DNA of 42,925 bases from a virus. Made by a program: the position numbers and the translations under genes. The stretch spans positions 1 through 42,925 of IMG/VR virus record IMGVR_UViG_3300032047_000033. One strand, written 5' to 3'. The notes under the pieces were generated by a model. The model was given only the letters and a program-made list of their open reading frames with translations. It had not been told where the DNA came from and ran no database searches. Below, one piece after another: positions 33,844 through 41,860 of this stretch. Each line of letters opens with the position of its first letter. The first letter of the stretch is position 1.

Positions 33844-34285
33844 TACTTAGACTTTCTCTGTTTCCTAAGAATCCAGTTGTGTCTGCATCTGTTCCTGTGT
33901 TTACTCCTGCGTCGTATTCCCACTTCCATCTTGAGTTGTCTGAGCGTTGGTGGGTAATGTAAGCTGGGTCACCATCTACAAATGTCCATTCATTATCTGT
34001 GTCGGCGTTTGTACCATCATCAGTATAAGTCTGTGGTTTGTCTTTAAGTGCGTCAAAAGGGTTATCTGGCCATATAGCTCTTCCACTATCTATGAGTTTA
34101 TGAACTCCATAGTTTTCGAGTGCTACACCAATATTACTGACGACAGCATCTTCGGAAGCTTCTTCAGCTTTTGTAATGGTCTCCAAGTATCTTGGGATAG
34201 CGACAGCTGATAATATACCTAATATTATCATTACCATGATTAATTCAATCAAGGTAAATCCGTCTTGGTTATTTAGTTTCTTCAT
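33833..34285 (-). CDS. Prepilin-like protein 1 (type IV pilin / pseudopilin)
   Basis: A 150-aa protein with leader MKKLNNQDG, cleavage G|FTLIE (Glu +5), and helix LIMVMIILGILSAVAIPRY. The globular part carries LIDSGRAIWPDNPFDALKD and NEWTFVDGDPAYITHQRSDN. The ribosome-binding site AGGACAAG precedes ATG at 34285, 31 bases after the prepilin-4-type gene ends. The three paralogues share the WPxNPF core motif, so they come from tandem duplication. Confidence 0.9.
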   Translation of the reverse strand: MKKLNNQDGFTLIELIMVMIILGILSAVAIPRYLETITKAEEASEDAVVSNIGVALENYGVHKLIDSGRAIWPDNPFDALKDKPQTYTDDGTNADTDNEWTFVDGDPAYITHQRSDNSRWKWEYDAGVNTGTDADTTGFLGNRESLSSGN

Positions 34286-34316
34286 TTTCTTGTCCTTTCA
34301 GGTTTGTTATTAAGAA

Positions 34317-34985
34317 TTAAGGTACTAAAGTTTTATGTAGTTTAGATGGGTTCTCAGTATCTATCACAACAAGAACAGGTGCTTGTGCTGATGTACCACT
34401 ACCACTTCCTGGTATGATTAGGTAAGCGTATGAACCATCCTGAAATGGTGAGGTTAAACCATTGTTACCAAAGTCTGATTTGAAATCAAGAGCACCAATT
34501 TCAGAGTTACCATCGTAACCAACTGATGTTTCAAGACTCATCCAATCATTTTGTAATGCGTCATCATCATCGGAAGATGGTGAGAACACATATACGAATT
34601 CACTAAGGTCATCTGTATAAGATTCTTTTTGGTCAAGGATAGTTTCTACATATGCTTCAAGTGTTTCGTCTGTAGATGCACCTTCGGATAAATCGACTCC
34701 ACCTACTGCGACATCATACTTCTCTTGTCCTGGAAATCTTCCTTTACCTTCTTCAGATAGTGTTTGGTTATAAAAGTTGTTTGCTACAGTTAAGATTTTA
34801 TCAATGTTTGCCATTGTCTTTTTCTCTTTAGCACCTGCACCAACTGCACCAAATTTTGGAGCGGCTGTTGTTGCTAATGTAGCCATCATTGCAGTAGTAA
34901 CAGCGAATTCAGCTAGTGAATTACCATTAGTACTTTTTAGTTGTCTCATAAAAGATTTTACGAGTTTTTTTATTGTTTCGAACAT
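34317..34985 (-). CDS. Divergent prepilin-like protein, first gene of pilin operon
   Basis: A 222-aa protein when started at ATG 34985 (AAGGAGAACTGAA). It has a 21-residue basic leader ending in STNG, a site G|NSLAE with Glu at +5 but Asn rather than Phe/Met at +1, and an Ala/Thr-rich helix (FAVTTAMMATLATTAAPKF). The C-terminal domain is large and acidic (SPSSDDDDALQNDW). It could be a minor or tip pilin, or one processed by a non-canonical peptidase. The +5 Glu and helix place it in the prepilin class. Confidence 0.75.
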   Translation of the reverse strand: MFETIKKLVKSFMRQLKSTNGNSLAEFAVTTAMMATLATTAAPKFGAVGAGAKEKKTMANIDKILTVANNFYNQTLSEEGKGRFPGQEKYDVAVGGVDLSEGASTDETLEAYVETILDQKESYTDDLSEFVYVFSPSSDDDDALQNDWMSLETSVGYDGNSEIGALDFKSDFGNNGLTSPFQDGSYAYLIIPGSGSGTSAQAPVLVVIDTENPSKLHKTLVP

Positions 34986-35043
34986 TTCAGTTCTCCTTGT
35001 TTTGTATTTTCTAATAGATTCGAATAACCTATTCCTACCTATA

Positions 35044-35062
35044 TGGTACAATAACTGTACCA
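35044..35062. repeat. Inverted repeat upstream of pilin operon (operator-like)
   Basis: TGGTACA-ATAAC-TGTACCA, perfect 7-base arms with a 5-base centre, about 60 bases upstream of the first prepilin gene. The symmetry suits a dimeric repressor or activator site. Confidence 0.45.
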
Positions 35063-35125
35063 AAGTACCCTAATTTTTAAAGTTTTTTTTATGTTACAAT
35101 ATTGTTGTACTTAGAAGTGGGCAAT

Positions 35126-35153
35126 AAAAAACCACTTGAATAAGTGGTTTTTT
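35126..35153 (-). terminator. Rho-independent terminator after sigma factor gene
   Basis: Perfect 12-base-pair stem AAAAAACCACTT / AAGTGGTTTTTT (35126-35137 with 35142-35153) with a GAAT loop, T-run on the minus strand after the stem. It ends the transcript of the 35-42 kb gene group and separates it from the pilin operon. Confidence 0.85.
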
Positions 35154-35169
35154 ATGTAGTGTATTATTT

Positions 35170-35186
35170 TGTTACCCTATGTAACA
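35170..35186. repeat. TGTTAC / GTAACA inverted repeat
   Basis: TGTTAC-CCTAT-GTAACA just downstream of the sigma gene. Two further direct TGTTACA copies lie at 35092-35098 and 35203-35209, giving a repeated hexamer within about 120 bases, possibly a regulator binding cluster. Confidence 0.35.
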
Positions 35187-35204
35187 TTTTGTAATACCAT
35201 TATG

Positions 35205-35924
35205 TTACAAGAATGAACCCGTACTTTGAGTATCAATCATACCATTATTTAGATATTCAGTAGAAAGATTCTGATGATATTTTTTCATCGTGTTAACAAT
35301 TCGAGTAATGTGTTGTGTTTTGGAACCACTCATCTCACGAATCATAATGTATAGGGCTTTCTTATTGAAGTTTTCAATATGTTCAGACCTTCTGAATATT
35401 TCCAATACAGAATCAGCAACCAATATATCTTTCTTTCTCGTAAAAACATTAGTGATATTGTTTTCCCAATACTCAATAAATTGATTTACATACTCTCTGA
35501 CACTTTCATTTTCTTCAGCCGTATTCATCTCGTCTTTATTTTTCTTATTCCAATCTAACACATCCAAACCATCATGTGATTTATAATGAGCGTAATTCTT
35601 ATTATTGTGAAGAATTAAATAGTTTTTAGCAACAATACTAAAGTATGAGAAAGCCTTTCCCTTACCTTCTTTGAATTTATGCATATTCAATACCAAAAAT
35701 GATATTACTTCTTGTTTAACTTGTTCACTTGAAACATCAAAGTAATAAAACTTAAATGTATGAATAATATTCTCACACAACTTATCAAAGGCCCTTCTTA
35801 TATGGTCGTTGTAAATTCTTTCCTTCATATAAGCCCGTTCCTCTTTATTGTAACGGATTATGGCATCTTCAGTTACTTGTGTAAAGTAATATCTTGGTGA
35901 ACCTTTTTTAGCTTTTCTTGGCAT
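35205..35924 (-). CDS. 55: Late transcription sigma factor, gp55-like
   Basis: A 239-aa protein recognised as the marine T4-type gp55 sigma factor, which directs host RNA polymerase to TATAAATA late promoters. Features seen: an N-terminal basic region, a region-2-like helix set (VKQEVISFLVLNMHKFKEGK, GKAFSYFSIVAKNYLILHNN), and a C-terminal helical part. Length is larger than T4 gp55 (185 aa) but similar to marine homologues. It is followed by a strong terminator. Confidence 0.8.
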   Translation of the reverse strand: MPRKAKKGSPRYYFTQVTEDAIIRYNKEERAYMKERIYNDHIRRAFDKLCENIIHTFKFYYFDVSSEQVKQEVISFLVLNMHKFKEGKGKAFSYFSIVAKNYLILHNNKNYAHYKSHDGLDVLDWNKKNKDEMNTAEENESVREYVNQFIEYWENNITNVFTRKKDILVADSVLEIFRRSEHIENFNKKALYIMIREMSGSKTQHITRIVNTMKKYHQNLSTEYLNNGMIDTQSTGSFL

Positions 35925-36183
35925 TTGTATCCTCTTCTATGTATTGGTTTAATTCTTCAATTGTTTCTTTAATGGATGTAAATATACTACCGATTTCGTC
36001 ATCTGCTTCAAAATGACCAGTAGAATCTATTGTTTGGATTTCCTCATAAGTACTAGCTACTCTGTCACTAAAGTCTTCGACCCAAGTTTCCAATAACTCT
36101 ACCTTACTAAGTAAATTCCATATAACATAACTCTCGGTAATAAAAATTACAACCAACAAACCTAAAATAATTTCTAATATCAT
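35908..36183 (-). CDS. Membrane-anchored small protein
   Basis: A 91-aa protein with one N-terminal membrane helix (LEIILGLLVVIFITESYVIW) followed by an acidic helical part (about 28-85). It overlaps the sigma factor start by 17 bases and the preceding gene by one. Function unknown. Confidence 0.6.
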   Translation of the reverse strand: MILEIILGLLVVIFITESYVIWNLLSKVELLETWVEDFSDRVASTYEEIQTIDSTGHFEADDEIGSIFTSIKETIEELNQYIEEDTNAKKS

Positions 36184-36383
36184 TATTCTTCCTCGACTAC
36201 TTCGATTGACATTAGCTCATCACTACCTGGTCGTTCATTTTCCAAATCCCAATCTAAATCCCAAACCCAATCAGGATAATCACCATCTTCAGCTTCTTGA
36301 AACTCTTTTAATTGTTCTTCGGTAACTTCTGCTCTGTACCAAACTTCATTTTCTTGTACTTCATATTTTTCTAATATTGGCAT
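36183..36383 (-). CDS. Small acidic protein
   Basis: A 66-aa Asp/Glu/Trp-rich protein (YPDWVWDLDWDLENERPGSD). No motif recognised. Overlaps both neighbours by about one base, so co-translation is likely. A DNA-mimic character is conceivable from charge alone, but there is no other support. Confidence 0.6.
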   Translation of the reverse strand: MPILEKYEVQENEVWYRAEVTEEQLKEFQEAEDGDYPDWVWDLDWDLENERPGSDELMSIEVVEEE

Positions 36384-37169
36384 TTAACTTTCTCCGAAAA
36401 GTTCATCAAACAAATCTTGATGTTTAGACTTCTTTTCTTCTTTTTTAGGTGCAGGTTTATCAGTACCCACACTTATGTTCTTGATTTTATCTAAACGAGC
36501 TTCCATCTCTTCTTTCTCATCTTCGTCACCTCGTTTCCATTCGTCATACTCGGCTTGTGTTGCCATATGGTCAGCCCAATGTATGATGTATGGCATATGA
36601 TTTTTTAAGGAACGACTTGCATCAAACACTTTCATATAGTATGTGTTTGCTTCGTCATATAACCCATCAGATACCTTGATAGCAAGAGTTTCTTTCATAT
36701 TAACCTTAATACCAAAGTGTTGTAATATAAACAACGCTCTGTCGGTTACCCTCATATTATCTATATCTGTATTGTGTGTAAAAACCTCACCAAGAGTCTT
36801 TCTTCTCCAATCATTATCTTGAGGAATATAATACTCTGAGTTTAAATCTCCAACCTTACCCAAGTCATGGTGCATGGCAGAAAAGATTAATTCTTCATCC
36901 GTCCAATCTTTATAACCACCAACCTTTTCATAGGTCTTGGATACTTCTAATGCTGTTTCAACCACATGAAGAACATGATTAACATAACCACCAGCGTAAC
37001 AATAATGGTATTCTTCTTTACCACTTGCTGGAGCTACAACCATTCTATCTTCAAAGTATTTATACATCTCCAAGAGTTTTTCCTTTCGGTCACCCTCAAA
37101 TGTATCTTCTACGAGTTGTAACAGCTTTTCCCAATTACCAAGTAATTGTTCTTCTGTTAATTGTTTCAT
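36384..37169 (-). CDS. HD-domain phosphohydrolase
   Basis: A 261-aa protein with the HD motif: GGYVNHVLHVV (H65) and LIFSAMHHDLGKVGD (H100, H101-D102), and a further helix with IKVSDGLYD. It is a metal-dependent phosphohydrolase, similar in layout to bacterial and phage HD proteins acting on nucleotides or cyclic nucleotides. The C-terminal tail is Lys/Glu rich (KPAPKKEEKKSK). The substrate is not visible. Confidence 0.8.
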   Translation of the reverse strand: MKQLTEEQLLGNWEKLLQLVEDTFEGDRKEKLLEMYKYFEDRMVVAPASGKEEYHYCYAGGYVNHVLHVVETALEVSKTYEKVGGYKDWTDEELIFSAMHHDLGKVGDLNSEYYIPQDNDWRRKTLGEVFTHNTDIDNMRVTDRALFILQHFGIKVNMKETLAIKVSDGLYDEANTYYMKVFDASRSLKNHMPYIIHWADHMATQAEYDEWKRGDEDEKEEMEARLDKIKNISVGTDKPAPKKEEKKSKHQDLFDELFGES

Positions 37170-37388
37170 TTATAACCTTTTTAATTTCTTCTTATCTATA
37201 GTCATCTTGTGTTGATAACAACCTTCCGTTTGAACTACGGTATATTTTTTACCACCATCATGAACTTCTGTACATTGATATGCTGGTTCGAACTTTCCAA
37301 TCTGAACATTAGTAGGATACACCCAATCACCAACTTCAATTGGTTTATCTGAATATTTGTATGCCTTTTTTCTGCCTCTTTTAGCCAT
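37170..37388 (-). CDS. Small basic protein, unknown
   Basis: A 72-aa basic protein with a beta-rich core (EVGDWVYPTNVQIGKFEPAY, then KYTVVQTEGCYQHKMTI). The start MAKRGRKKAYKYSD is polybasic. Size and strands could fit a KOW/SH3-like fold, which is not verified. It is preceded by AAATAAGGAGTCAAAG. Confidence 0.6.
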   Translation of the reverse strand: MAKRGRKKAYKYSDKPIEVGDWVYPTNVQIGKFEPAYQCTEVHDGGKKYTVVQTEGCYQHKMTIDKKKLKRL

Positions 37389-37402
37389 CTTTGACTCCTT
37401 AT

Positions 37403-37951
37403 TTATGATTTATTATTTTGTATTAACTGTAAATTGTCTGTCCAATTCATCTTGTAGATGTGGACATTTTCATATTTGTATGGTTCTACATGCTTGGATT
37501 CTAAAATATCCACAACATTAACCCATTTAGGATTCATAGTATCTCTTACTTGATACACTCCATCCTTAGTTTCAGTTCCCTTTATTAAAATGAAATCACC
37601 ATAGTCAAATGGGCCACCCCATCTTTTTAAAAGATTTCTCGACAGAGCTACAAACTTATATTCGGAAGCTAAATGTATCCTAATCCTTGTTCCATCTGCA
37701 GTTATGTCTGGTGTTTTATCGGTCTGTGGATATACAGGTTGGTACATTGTGACATCAACCTCGATACCAGACTTATAAAACTCGTGAAGTTCTTCATGTA
37801 GTTTTTGATTCATTACCATTAATGAATCACTTGATTGTTTATACATACTTGAATGTTTGGTCATCATACTTGTTGAGATGTACCCATTCATAAAAGTTAC
37901 AAACACCATCCCCGCGATAGCTGTAGTTGTACTTATAGTTTTGTTTAACAT
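37403..37951 (-). CDS. 3D-domain protein with membrane anchor (lytic-transglycosylase-like)
   Basis: A 182-aa protein when started at ATG 37951 (GAGG 10 bases upstream); a start 45 bases up has no ribosome site. N-terminal membrane helix or signal (TTTAIAGMVFVTFMNGYIS), then a 3D domain: YQPVYPQTDKTPDITADGT, FVALSRNLLKRWGGPFDYGD and GVYQVRDTMNPKWVNVVDI. The three conserved Asp (T-D, G-D, D-I) match the double-psi beta-barrel of MltA/Rpf-type peptidoglycan hydrolases. It could open peptidoglycan at entry or lysis. Confidence 0.75.
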   Translation of the reverse strand: MLNKTISTTTAIAGMVFVTFMNGYISTSMMTKHSSMYKQSSDSLMVMNQKLHEELHEFYKSGIEVDVTMYQPVYPQTDKTPDITADGTRIRIHLASEYKFVALSRNLLKRWGGPFDYGDFILIKGTETKDGVYQVRDTMNPKWVNVVDILESKHVEPYKYENVHIYKMNWTDNLQLIQNNKS

Positions 37952-38007
37952 ATTATTATACCTCGTTTTGATATTAGAAATTACTAAAAAAAGCAATCAA
38001 AGTCAAG

Positions 38008-39459
38008 CTATTTTTTATAAAATATAAAAATAGGCTCATACTTTAAATAAGTCCCATTAACCTTTACCGAGTTTTTGACATTAGATTGGTCAACTCCGAC
38101 CATTGAAGTCATCAACATTTTGAGTTTACCTTGATATTCTCCACCGAGGTTTTCGATTATATCGATACTATCTTGTTCAAGATGGTGGTATTTATCTTTA
38201 CCGATTTTGATATCGGCGATGTTCCATAATAAATATCTATCATTCCTTAAACTTTGATATGCATTAGTTAATGTAGGTTTAAGGAAGTTGTCTCTCCAAT
38301 CATCATACTTAGGATATGCCTTAAATGATTGTTCTTCATCTTCACTATATTGTTCTCTATCAAAGTAAGGTGGTGATGTAAACACCATATCTAACTTACC
38401 TTTGTATTGTTGAAAATCAGGATGGTTTCCAATGTGTTCACTACCTTCTTGAAAATAGTGAAATGTATTTTTTTCTTCTTCCCAAAAATTATTACTTTCT
38501 AAAACCTCATTGTTAAAGAAATTAGCAACATATTCATACCTTGATATACCTACCTCATCAATAAAATTATCTGTGTTTGGGTCTGTTCCAATATAATGTA
38601 TTCTTTTTAATGAAGACATAGCACCTAATATTCTACCACCCCAACCACTTGATGGGTCGTAGATATTTAATTGTTTGGGTTCGAGTTCATTGATATTAAT
38701 ATGGTCTGTAAATCTTTCATACAAATATCTGGCTGTCAATGGTGGAAAGTTTACAGCAGGTTGTCCTAATCCTAATCTAAAAGCTTGTATACCAGCTGGG
38801 AATAACTTCAACTTAATTTGTTTGGGCCCCCTTAAAACATTCCTAACCAAGAATTTATATGTATCACCATCTAATTCTTTTGGTAGATTGGTTTTATGTT
38901 TATCATCTAACTTCTCTACTTCCTCAACTGATAAAGTCTTATACATACTTTCGACAGCGTTATGTTTGTGTTGTACGATAAAGAAGTTCTCTGGCATTTC
39001 CTCACCATCTAAGACACACTTTGACCAATTATACATTGAATCTCTTTTTAATATTCTCAGTATAACCTTTTCAAACTTATGTTTATACTCATCAGTAAAC
39101 CAATCATAGATACTACCATTCTGAACACGAGTCTTTAACATTGTTGGAAAGAATTGATTAACACTACTAGCATGTTTATTATAATTCTTAATTACATTTT
39201 TATTACCATCATCATCGTGGATTAAAAATTTATTGTGAACATCATACTCTCTAAGTTTTTTAAAGTTCTTTTTTATAACTTTGGTATTGGAACCGATAGT
39301 TGGTGGAATACCCTTATCATCCCATTCAGATATAATAAAACTTCTAAGTTTTTCAATCCATTCAGAAGTTTCTTTTTCGTTCATATATAGTAATTCCTCA
39401 AAGTTGATGTTCACATCACTTTCAAGCAAATTACTTCTTTCATAATAGTATTTTTTCAT
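38008..39459 (-). CDS. DNA methyltransferase (adenine-N6 or cytosine-N4)
   Basis: A 483-aa protein with motif I DPSSGWGG (268-275), a nucleoside-binding IHYIGTDPN, and the catalytic motif IV TSPPY (361-365) in the order of amino-methyltransferases. The N-terminal 260 residues have no known motif and may hold the target-recognition domain. No cognate restriction enzyme is adjacent. Phage methyltransferases usually protect the genome from host restriction or set regulatory marks. Confidence 0.8.
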   Translation of the reverse strand: MKKYYYERSNLLESDVNINFEELLYMNEKETSEWIEKLRSFIISEWDDKGIPPTIGSNTKVIKKNFKKLREYDVHNKFLIHDDDGNKNVIKNYNKHASSVNQFFPTMLKTRVQNGSIYDWFTDEYKHKFEKVILRILKRDSMYNWSKCVLDGEEMPENFFIVQHKHNAVESMYKTLSVEEVEKLDDKHKTNLPKELDGDTYKFLVRNVLRGPKQIKLKLFPAGIQAFRLGLGQPAVNFPPLTARYLYERFTDHININELEPKQLNIYDPSSGWGGRILGAMSSLKRIHYIGTDPNTDNFIDEVGISRYEYVANFFNNEVLESNNFWEEEKNTFHYFQEGSEHIGNHPDFQQYKGKLDMVFTSPPYFDREQYSEDEEQSFKAYPKYDDWRDNFLKPTLTNAYQSLRNDRYLLWNIADIKIGKDKYHHLEQDSIDIIENLGGEYQGKLKMLMTSMVGVDQSNVKNSVKVNGTYLKYEPIFIFYKK

Positions 39460-39513
39460 ATATAGAATTTACAACTTTTTATAACCATTTACAAGTGTTT
39501 TCTTGCTGTTTTG

Positions 39514-39920
39514 TGGAGGTGTGGGGATTCGAACCCCAGTCCTGTCTATTATCAATATTAAGTCATTCACAGTTTAGTTAGGTTACTACCCTCTGAGAAG
39601 TTACCTACAAACCACCAACTATTTTCCGAGATAGTTCCGTACACATTTTATACTCGATGTGGCCGTGAGTTGATGTCTAACTTATTTTATGACCGAGTGT
39701 TAGACAACTCAGTAACTTATGCAGCGTATGCGTAAGTTGGTTGGGAATCACCAATTGGTAATTCAACCGAGTAGTCATACTCAGCCAAATGCCAATCTAT
39801 CACCAACCCGTCTAGCGATTCATCGCCAATTAGGTTTCGTTGGGTTTTATTTAAGAGTTTACCCAAACTCTACTGCACTTAAATATCAACCAATACCAGT
39901 CGATTTCCAAGTTCACCCCC
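39514..39920 (-). ncRNA. ssrA: Transfer-messenger RNA (tmRNA)
   Basis: A phage-encoded tmRNA that would free stalled ribosomes. The 5' end GGGGGTGAACTTGGAAATCG pairs with 3' CACCTCC to give a 7-bp acceptor stem with the alanine-identity G3-U70 wobble and discriminator A (39514). The T arm is TGGGGTTCGAATCCCCA (near 39521-39538). CCA is not encoded. A tag frame ending TYAYAA-stop (stop 39717-39719) is read from a likely GCT resume codon at 39785: the tag begins AEYDYS, 22 residues long. The terminal AYAA resembles ALAA-type degradation tags. It is co-oriented with, and 10 bases downstream of, the small gene at 39931. Confidence 0.93.
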
Positions 39921-39930
39921 ATATTAAATA

Positions 39931-40071
39931 TCATTGTTCTTCATCAAAATATTCCGAGAAATCATCTCCCTCTCCCTCGTATCGTAAGGTTTCGATAAGT
40001 TCACGAACTAAATCCCAATCTTTACTTTCAAGGGCCTGTCTTAAAGCCTCGATTATTTTTTCTACTGACAT
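39931..40071 (-). CDS. Small acidic helical protein (46 aa)
   Basis: ATG at 40071 with an excellent AGGAGATACACAT site. It encodes one amphipathic helix (SVEKIIEALRQALESKDWDL) and an acidic tail. Immediately upstream of the tmRNA in the same direction. Similar short acidic helical proteins occur in T4-like phages; no function known. Confidence 0.7.
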   Translation of the reverse strand: MSVEKIIEALRQALESKDWDLVRELIETLRYEGEGDDFSEYFDEEQ

Positions 40072-40103
40072 ATGTGTATCTCCTAATACTTAATGTATAA
40101 GTA

Positions 40104-40418
40104 TTATGCCATATAGTTTTTCTTTATAGAATCAAGCACTTGATTCCACTCTATTGGCTCATCTTTAACCTGTTGTGATTTAATATTTTCCATCGTTTCC
40201 TTAAAGTCAAACTTTGTATTTCTTATATAAAATATCATTAACCACAACCCAAAGGATTGAATTAATGTAATGTTTGGTAATCCAAATATAGTTGGTATCA
40301 ACCAATTCCACATTAAATAAAATGGAACACTTGCCACTAATACTATACAAAATAATGTAAGTAATATAAAAACTAAAGCAAGTACATAAGATAATATACT
40401 TTTTAAAATGTTACCCAA
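40104..40418 (-). CDS. Two-helix membrane protein
   Basis: A 104-aa protein with two hydrophobic segments (LSYVLALVFILLTLFCIVLV, then TLIQSFGLWLMIFYI) and a charged C-terminal helix. Overlaps the preceding gene by 8 bases. Not recognised. Confidence 0.6.
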   Translation of the reverse strand: MGNILKSILSYVLALVFILLTLFCIVLVASVPFYLMWNWLIPTIFGLPNITLIQSFGLWLMIFYIRNTKFDFKETMENIKSQQVKDEPIEWNQVLDSIKKNYMA

Positions 40419-40656
40419 CTATAACCTCTTTCTTTGGTTTATCTCTGACATAACCATCGTCTTCAAAATGTTTTTCTAAGACTTGTAGGTTTTCTTCAGC
40501 CTCTGATAACTTAGATGTCCACTCGTTTATCTCAATTAATATCTTTGAGTGTTCCCCTATACCTACTGATTTTTGAAAATACAACTCCAATGTTGCTATT
40601 GCTTCATCTCTTTGTGCTGTCCAATGTGATACAGCTGCTTTATAAAAATGACTCAT
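40411..40656 (-). CDS. Small helical protein
   Basis: An 81-aa protein with helical segments (SHWTAQRDEAIATLELYFQK, EWTSKLSEAEENLQVLEKHF) and a basic C-terminal PKKEVIVG. No motif seen. It lies 10 bases after the IMPDH/GMPR gene with AAGGAGTTTAAA before the ATG. Confidence 0.6.
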   Translation of the reverse strand: MSHFYKAAVSHWTAQRDEAIATLELYFQKSVGIGEHSKILIEINEWTSKLSEAEENLQVLEKHFEDDGYVRDKPKKEVIVG

Positions 40657-40666
40657 TTTAAACTCC

Positions 40667-41860
40667 TTAATTTAACAAGTGTGGTCTAGCCTCTATTTGA
40701 CCTGCACTTGTAACTTCTACAAACTCTACTTTACTATGAAACTCAGAAAGATTGTTAGCACCAACATAACTGAAACTGCTAGAAATTCCATCTTTAATAT
40801 CTGATAATATTCTATAGACTTTCCCCTTATACGGTATAACTTTATGATTCCCTTCAACATTCTTATCATTTCCTTTTGAGTCCCTTGAGGCGGAACCCCT
40901 ATACTTTTTAAATAATTTTTCGTTAGGCCATTGTCCTTGTTTTTCTATTTGACCTGGACTCTCTTTGGTGCCCGAAAGTAACGAACCAACCATGATGGAG
41001 TCAGCCCCACAACCAAGTCCTTTAGCCACATCACCCACATTCCGAATACCACCATCAGCAATGACAGGAATATCCCAATCGTCAGCAACGGAACAAACAT
41101 CAATAAGAGCAGTAACCTGAGGTAATCCAACACCAGTCCTGATTCTTGTTTCACATAGTGAGCCGTTACCGATTCCCACTCTGATGCCGTCAACACCTTT
41201 TTCACAGAGAAACTCTGCTCCATCTCTTGTCGCAATGTTTCCTGCGACAACTTCGATATTTGATATCCTGCTTTTGATTTTCTCAATTGCTTCTCCTACA
41301 TTCTTATGATGTCCGTGTGCTACATCAATAAGTAGTACATTACAACCGTTTAAAACTAATTCTTTAGCCCTCTCTAAGTAGTCTCCCTTGACTCCAATAG
41401 CTGCACATAAGGGTCTTTTACTCCAATACTCTTCATCTTTCTTAGCCTCATCTGCAAACCATAGTAATTCTTCTAAATCTTCAAAATCAGATTTTGTTGG
41501 TGGATGGTTCCAAGACATTACACCTCTGTACCAATCTTCATATACTCTATGGTGGTCGGTTCTATCTTCATCCTTGTCGCCTATGTTATACCAACTATCC
41601 CATTGTCTCCAAACTCTTTTCATTTGTTCGGTTTGTTTTTCAATACTTTGAAATCTATGTATAACACCAACACCGCCTTGGTCTAACATTTCAGAAGCCA
41701 TCTTGTATTCTGTAACCGTATCCATAGGAGACGCCACTATTGGTACACTCATTGTTGTGTTTTTTGTAAACCTTGTAGAGAGGTCTATATCTTCACGAGA
41801 TAAAACTTCTGAGTATTTTGGGACGATGTTTACATCATCATATGTTAAATATTTTTTCAA
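40667..41860 (-). CDS. IMP dehydrogenase / GMP reductase family enzyme
   Basis: A 397-aa TIM-barrel enzyme with the catalytic loop GIGNGSLCETRIRTGVGLPQ (C236 nucleophile), the N-terminal substrate part (YDDVNIVP, PIVASPMDTVTE) and flap KYRGSAS followed by VPYKG-like IPYKGKVYR. The CBS pair of normal IMPDH is replaced by a 60-residue insert (90-150, Trp/Asp/Tyr-rich). The T-G-V-G after the loop favours GMP reductase, whereas the flap favours IMP dehydrogenase, so the direction of reaction is open. It would tune guanine nucleotides during infection. Confidence 0.85.
   Translation of the reverse strand: MKKYLTYDDVNIVPKYSEVLSREDIDLSTRFTKNTTMSVPIVASPMDTVTEYKMASEMLDQGGVGVIHRFQSIEKQTEQMKRVWRQWDSWYNIGDKDEDRTDHHRVYEDWYRGVMSWNHPPTKSDFEDLEELLWFADEAKKDEEYWSKRPLCAAIGVKGDYLERAKELVLNGCNVLLIDVAHGHHKNVGEAIEKIKSRISNIEVVAGNIATRDGAEFLCEKGVDGIRVGIGNGSLCETRIRTGVGLPQVTALIDVCSVADDWDIPVIADGGIRNVGDVAKGLGCGADSIMVGSLLSGTKESPGQIEKQGQWPNEKLFKKYRGSASRDSKGNDKNVEGNHKVIPYKGKVYRILSDIKDGISSSFSYVGANNLSEFHSKVEFVEVTSAGQIEARPHLLN

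Noticed and set aside
38675-39109. A 144-residue plus-strand frame
   Set aside because: Antisense to the methyltransferase with its catalytic motifs; no ribosome site or domain.
39514-39540. An alanine tRNA
   Set aside because: The T arm and acceptor are tRNA-like, but the 5' partner is about 400 bases away with a tag frame between, which means tmRNA.
39719-40093. A 124-residue plus-strand open frame
   Set aside because: It lies across the tmRNA and the small acidic gene on the other strand, and its composition is unlike any protein.
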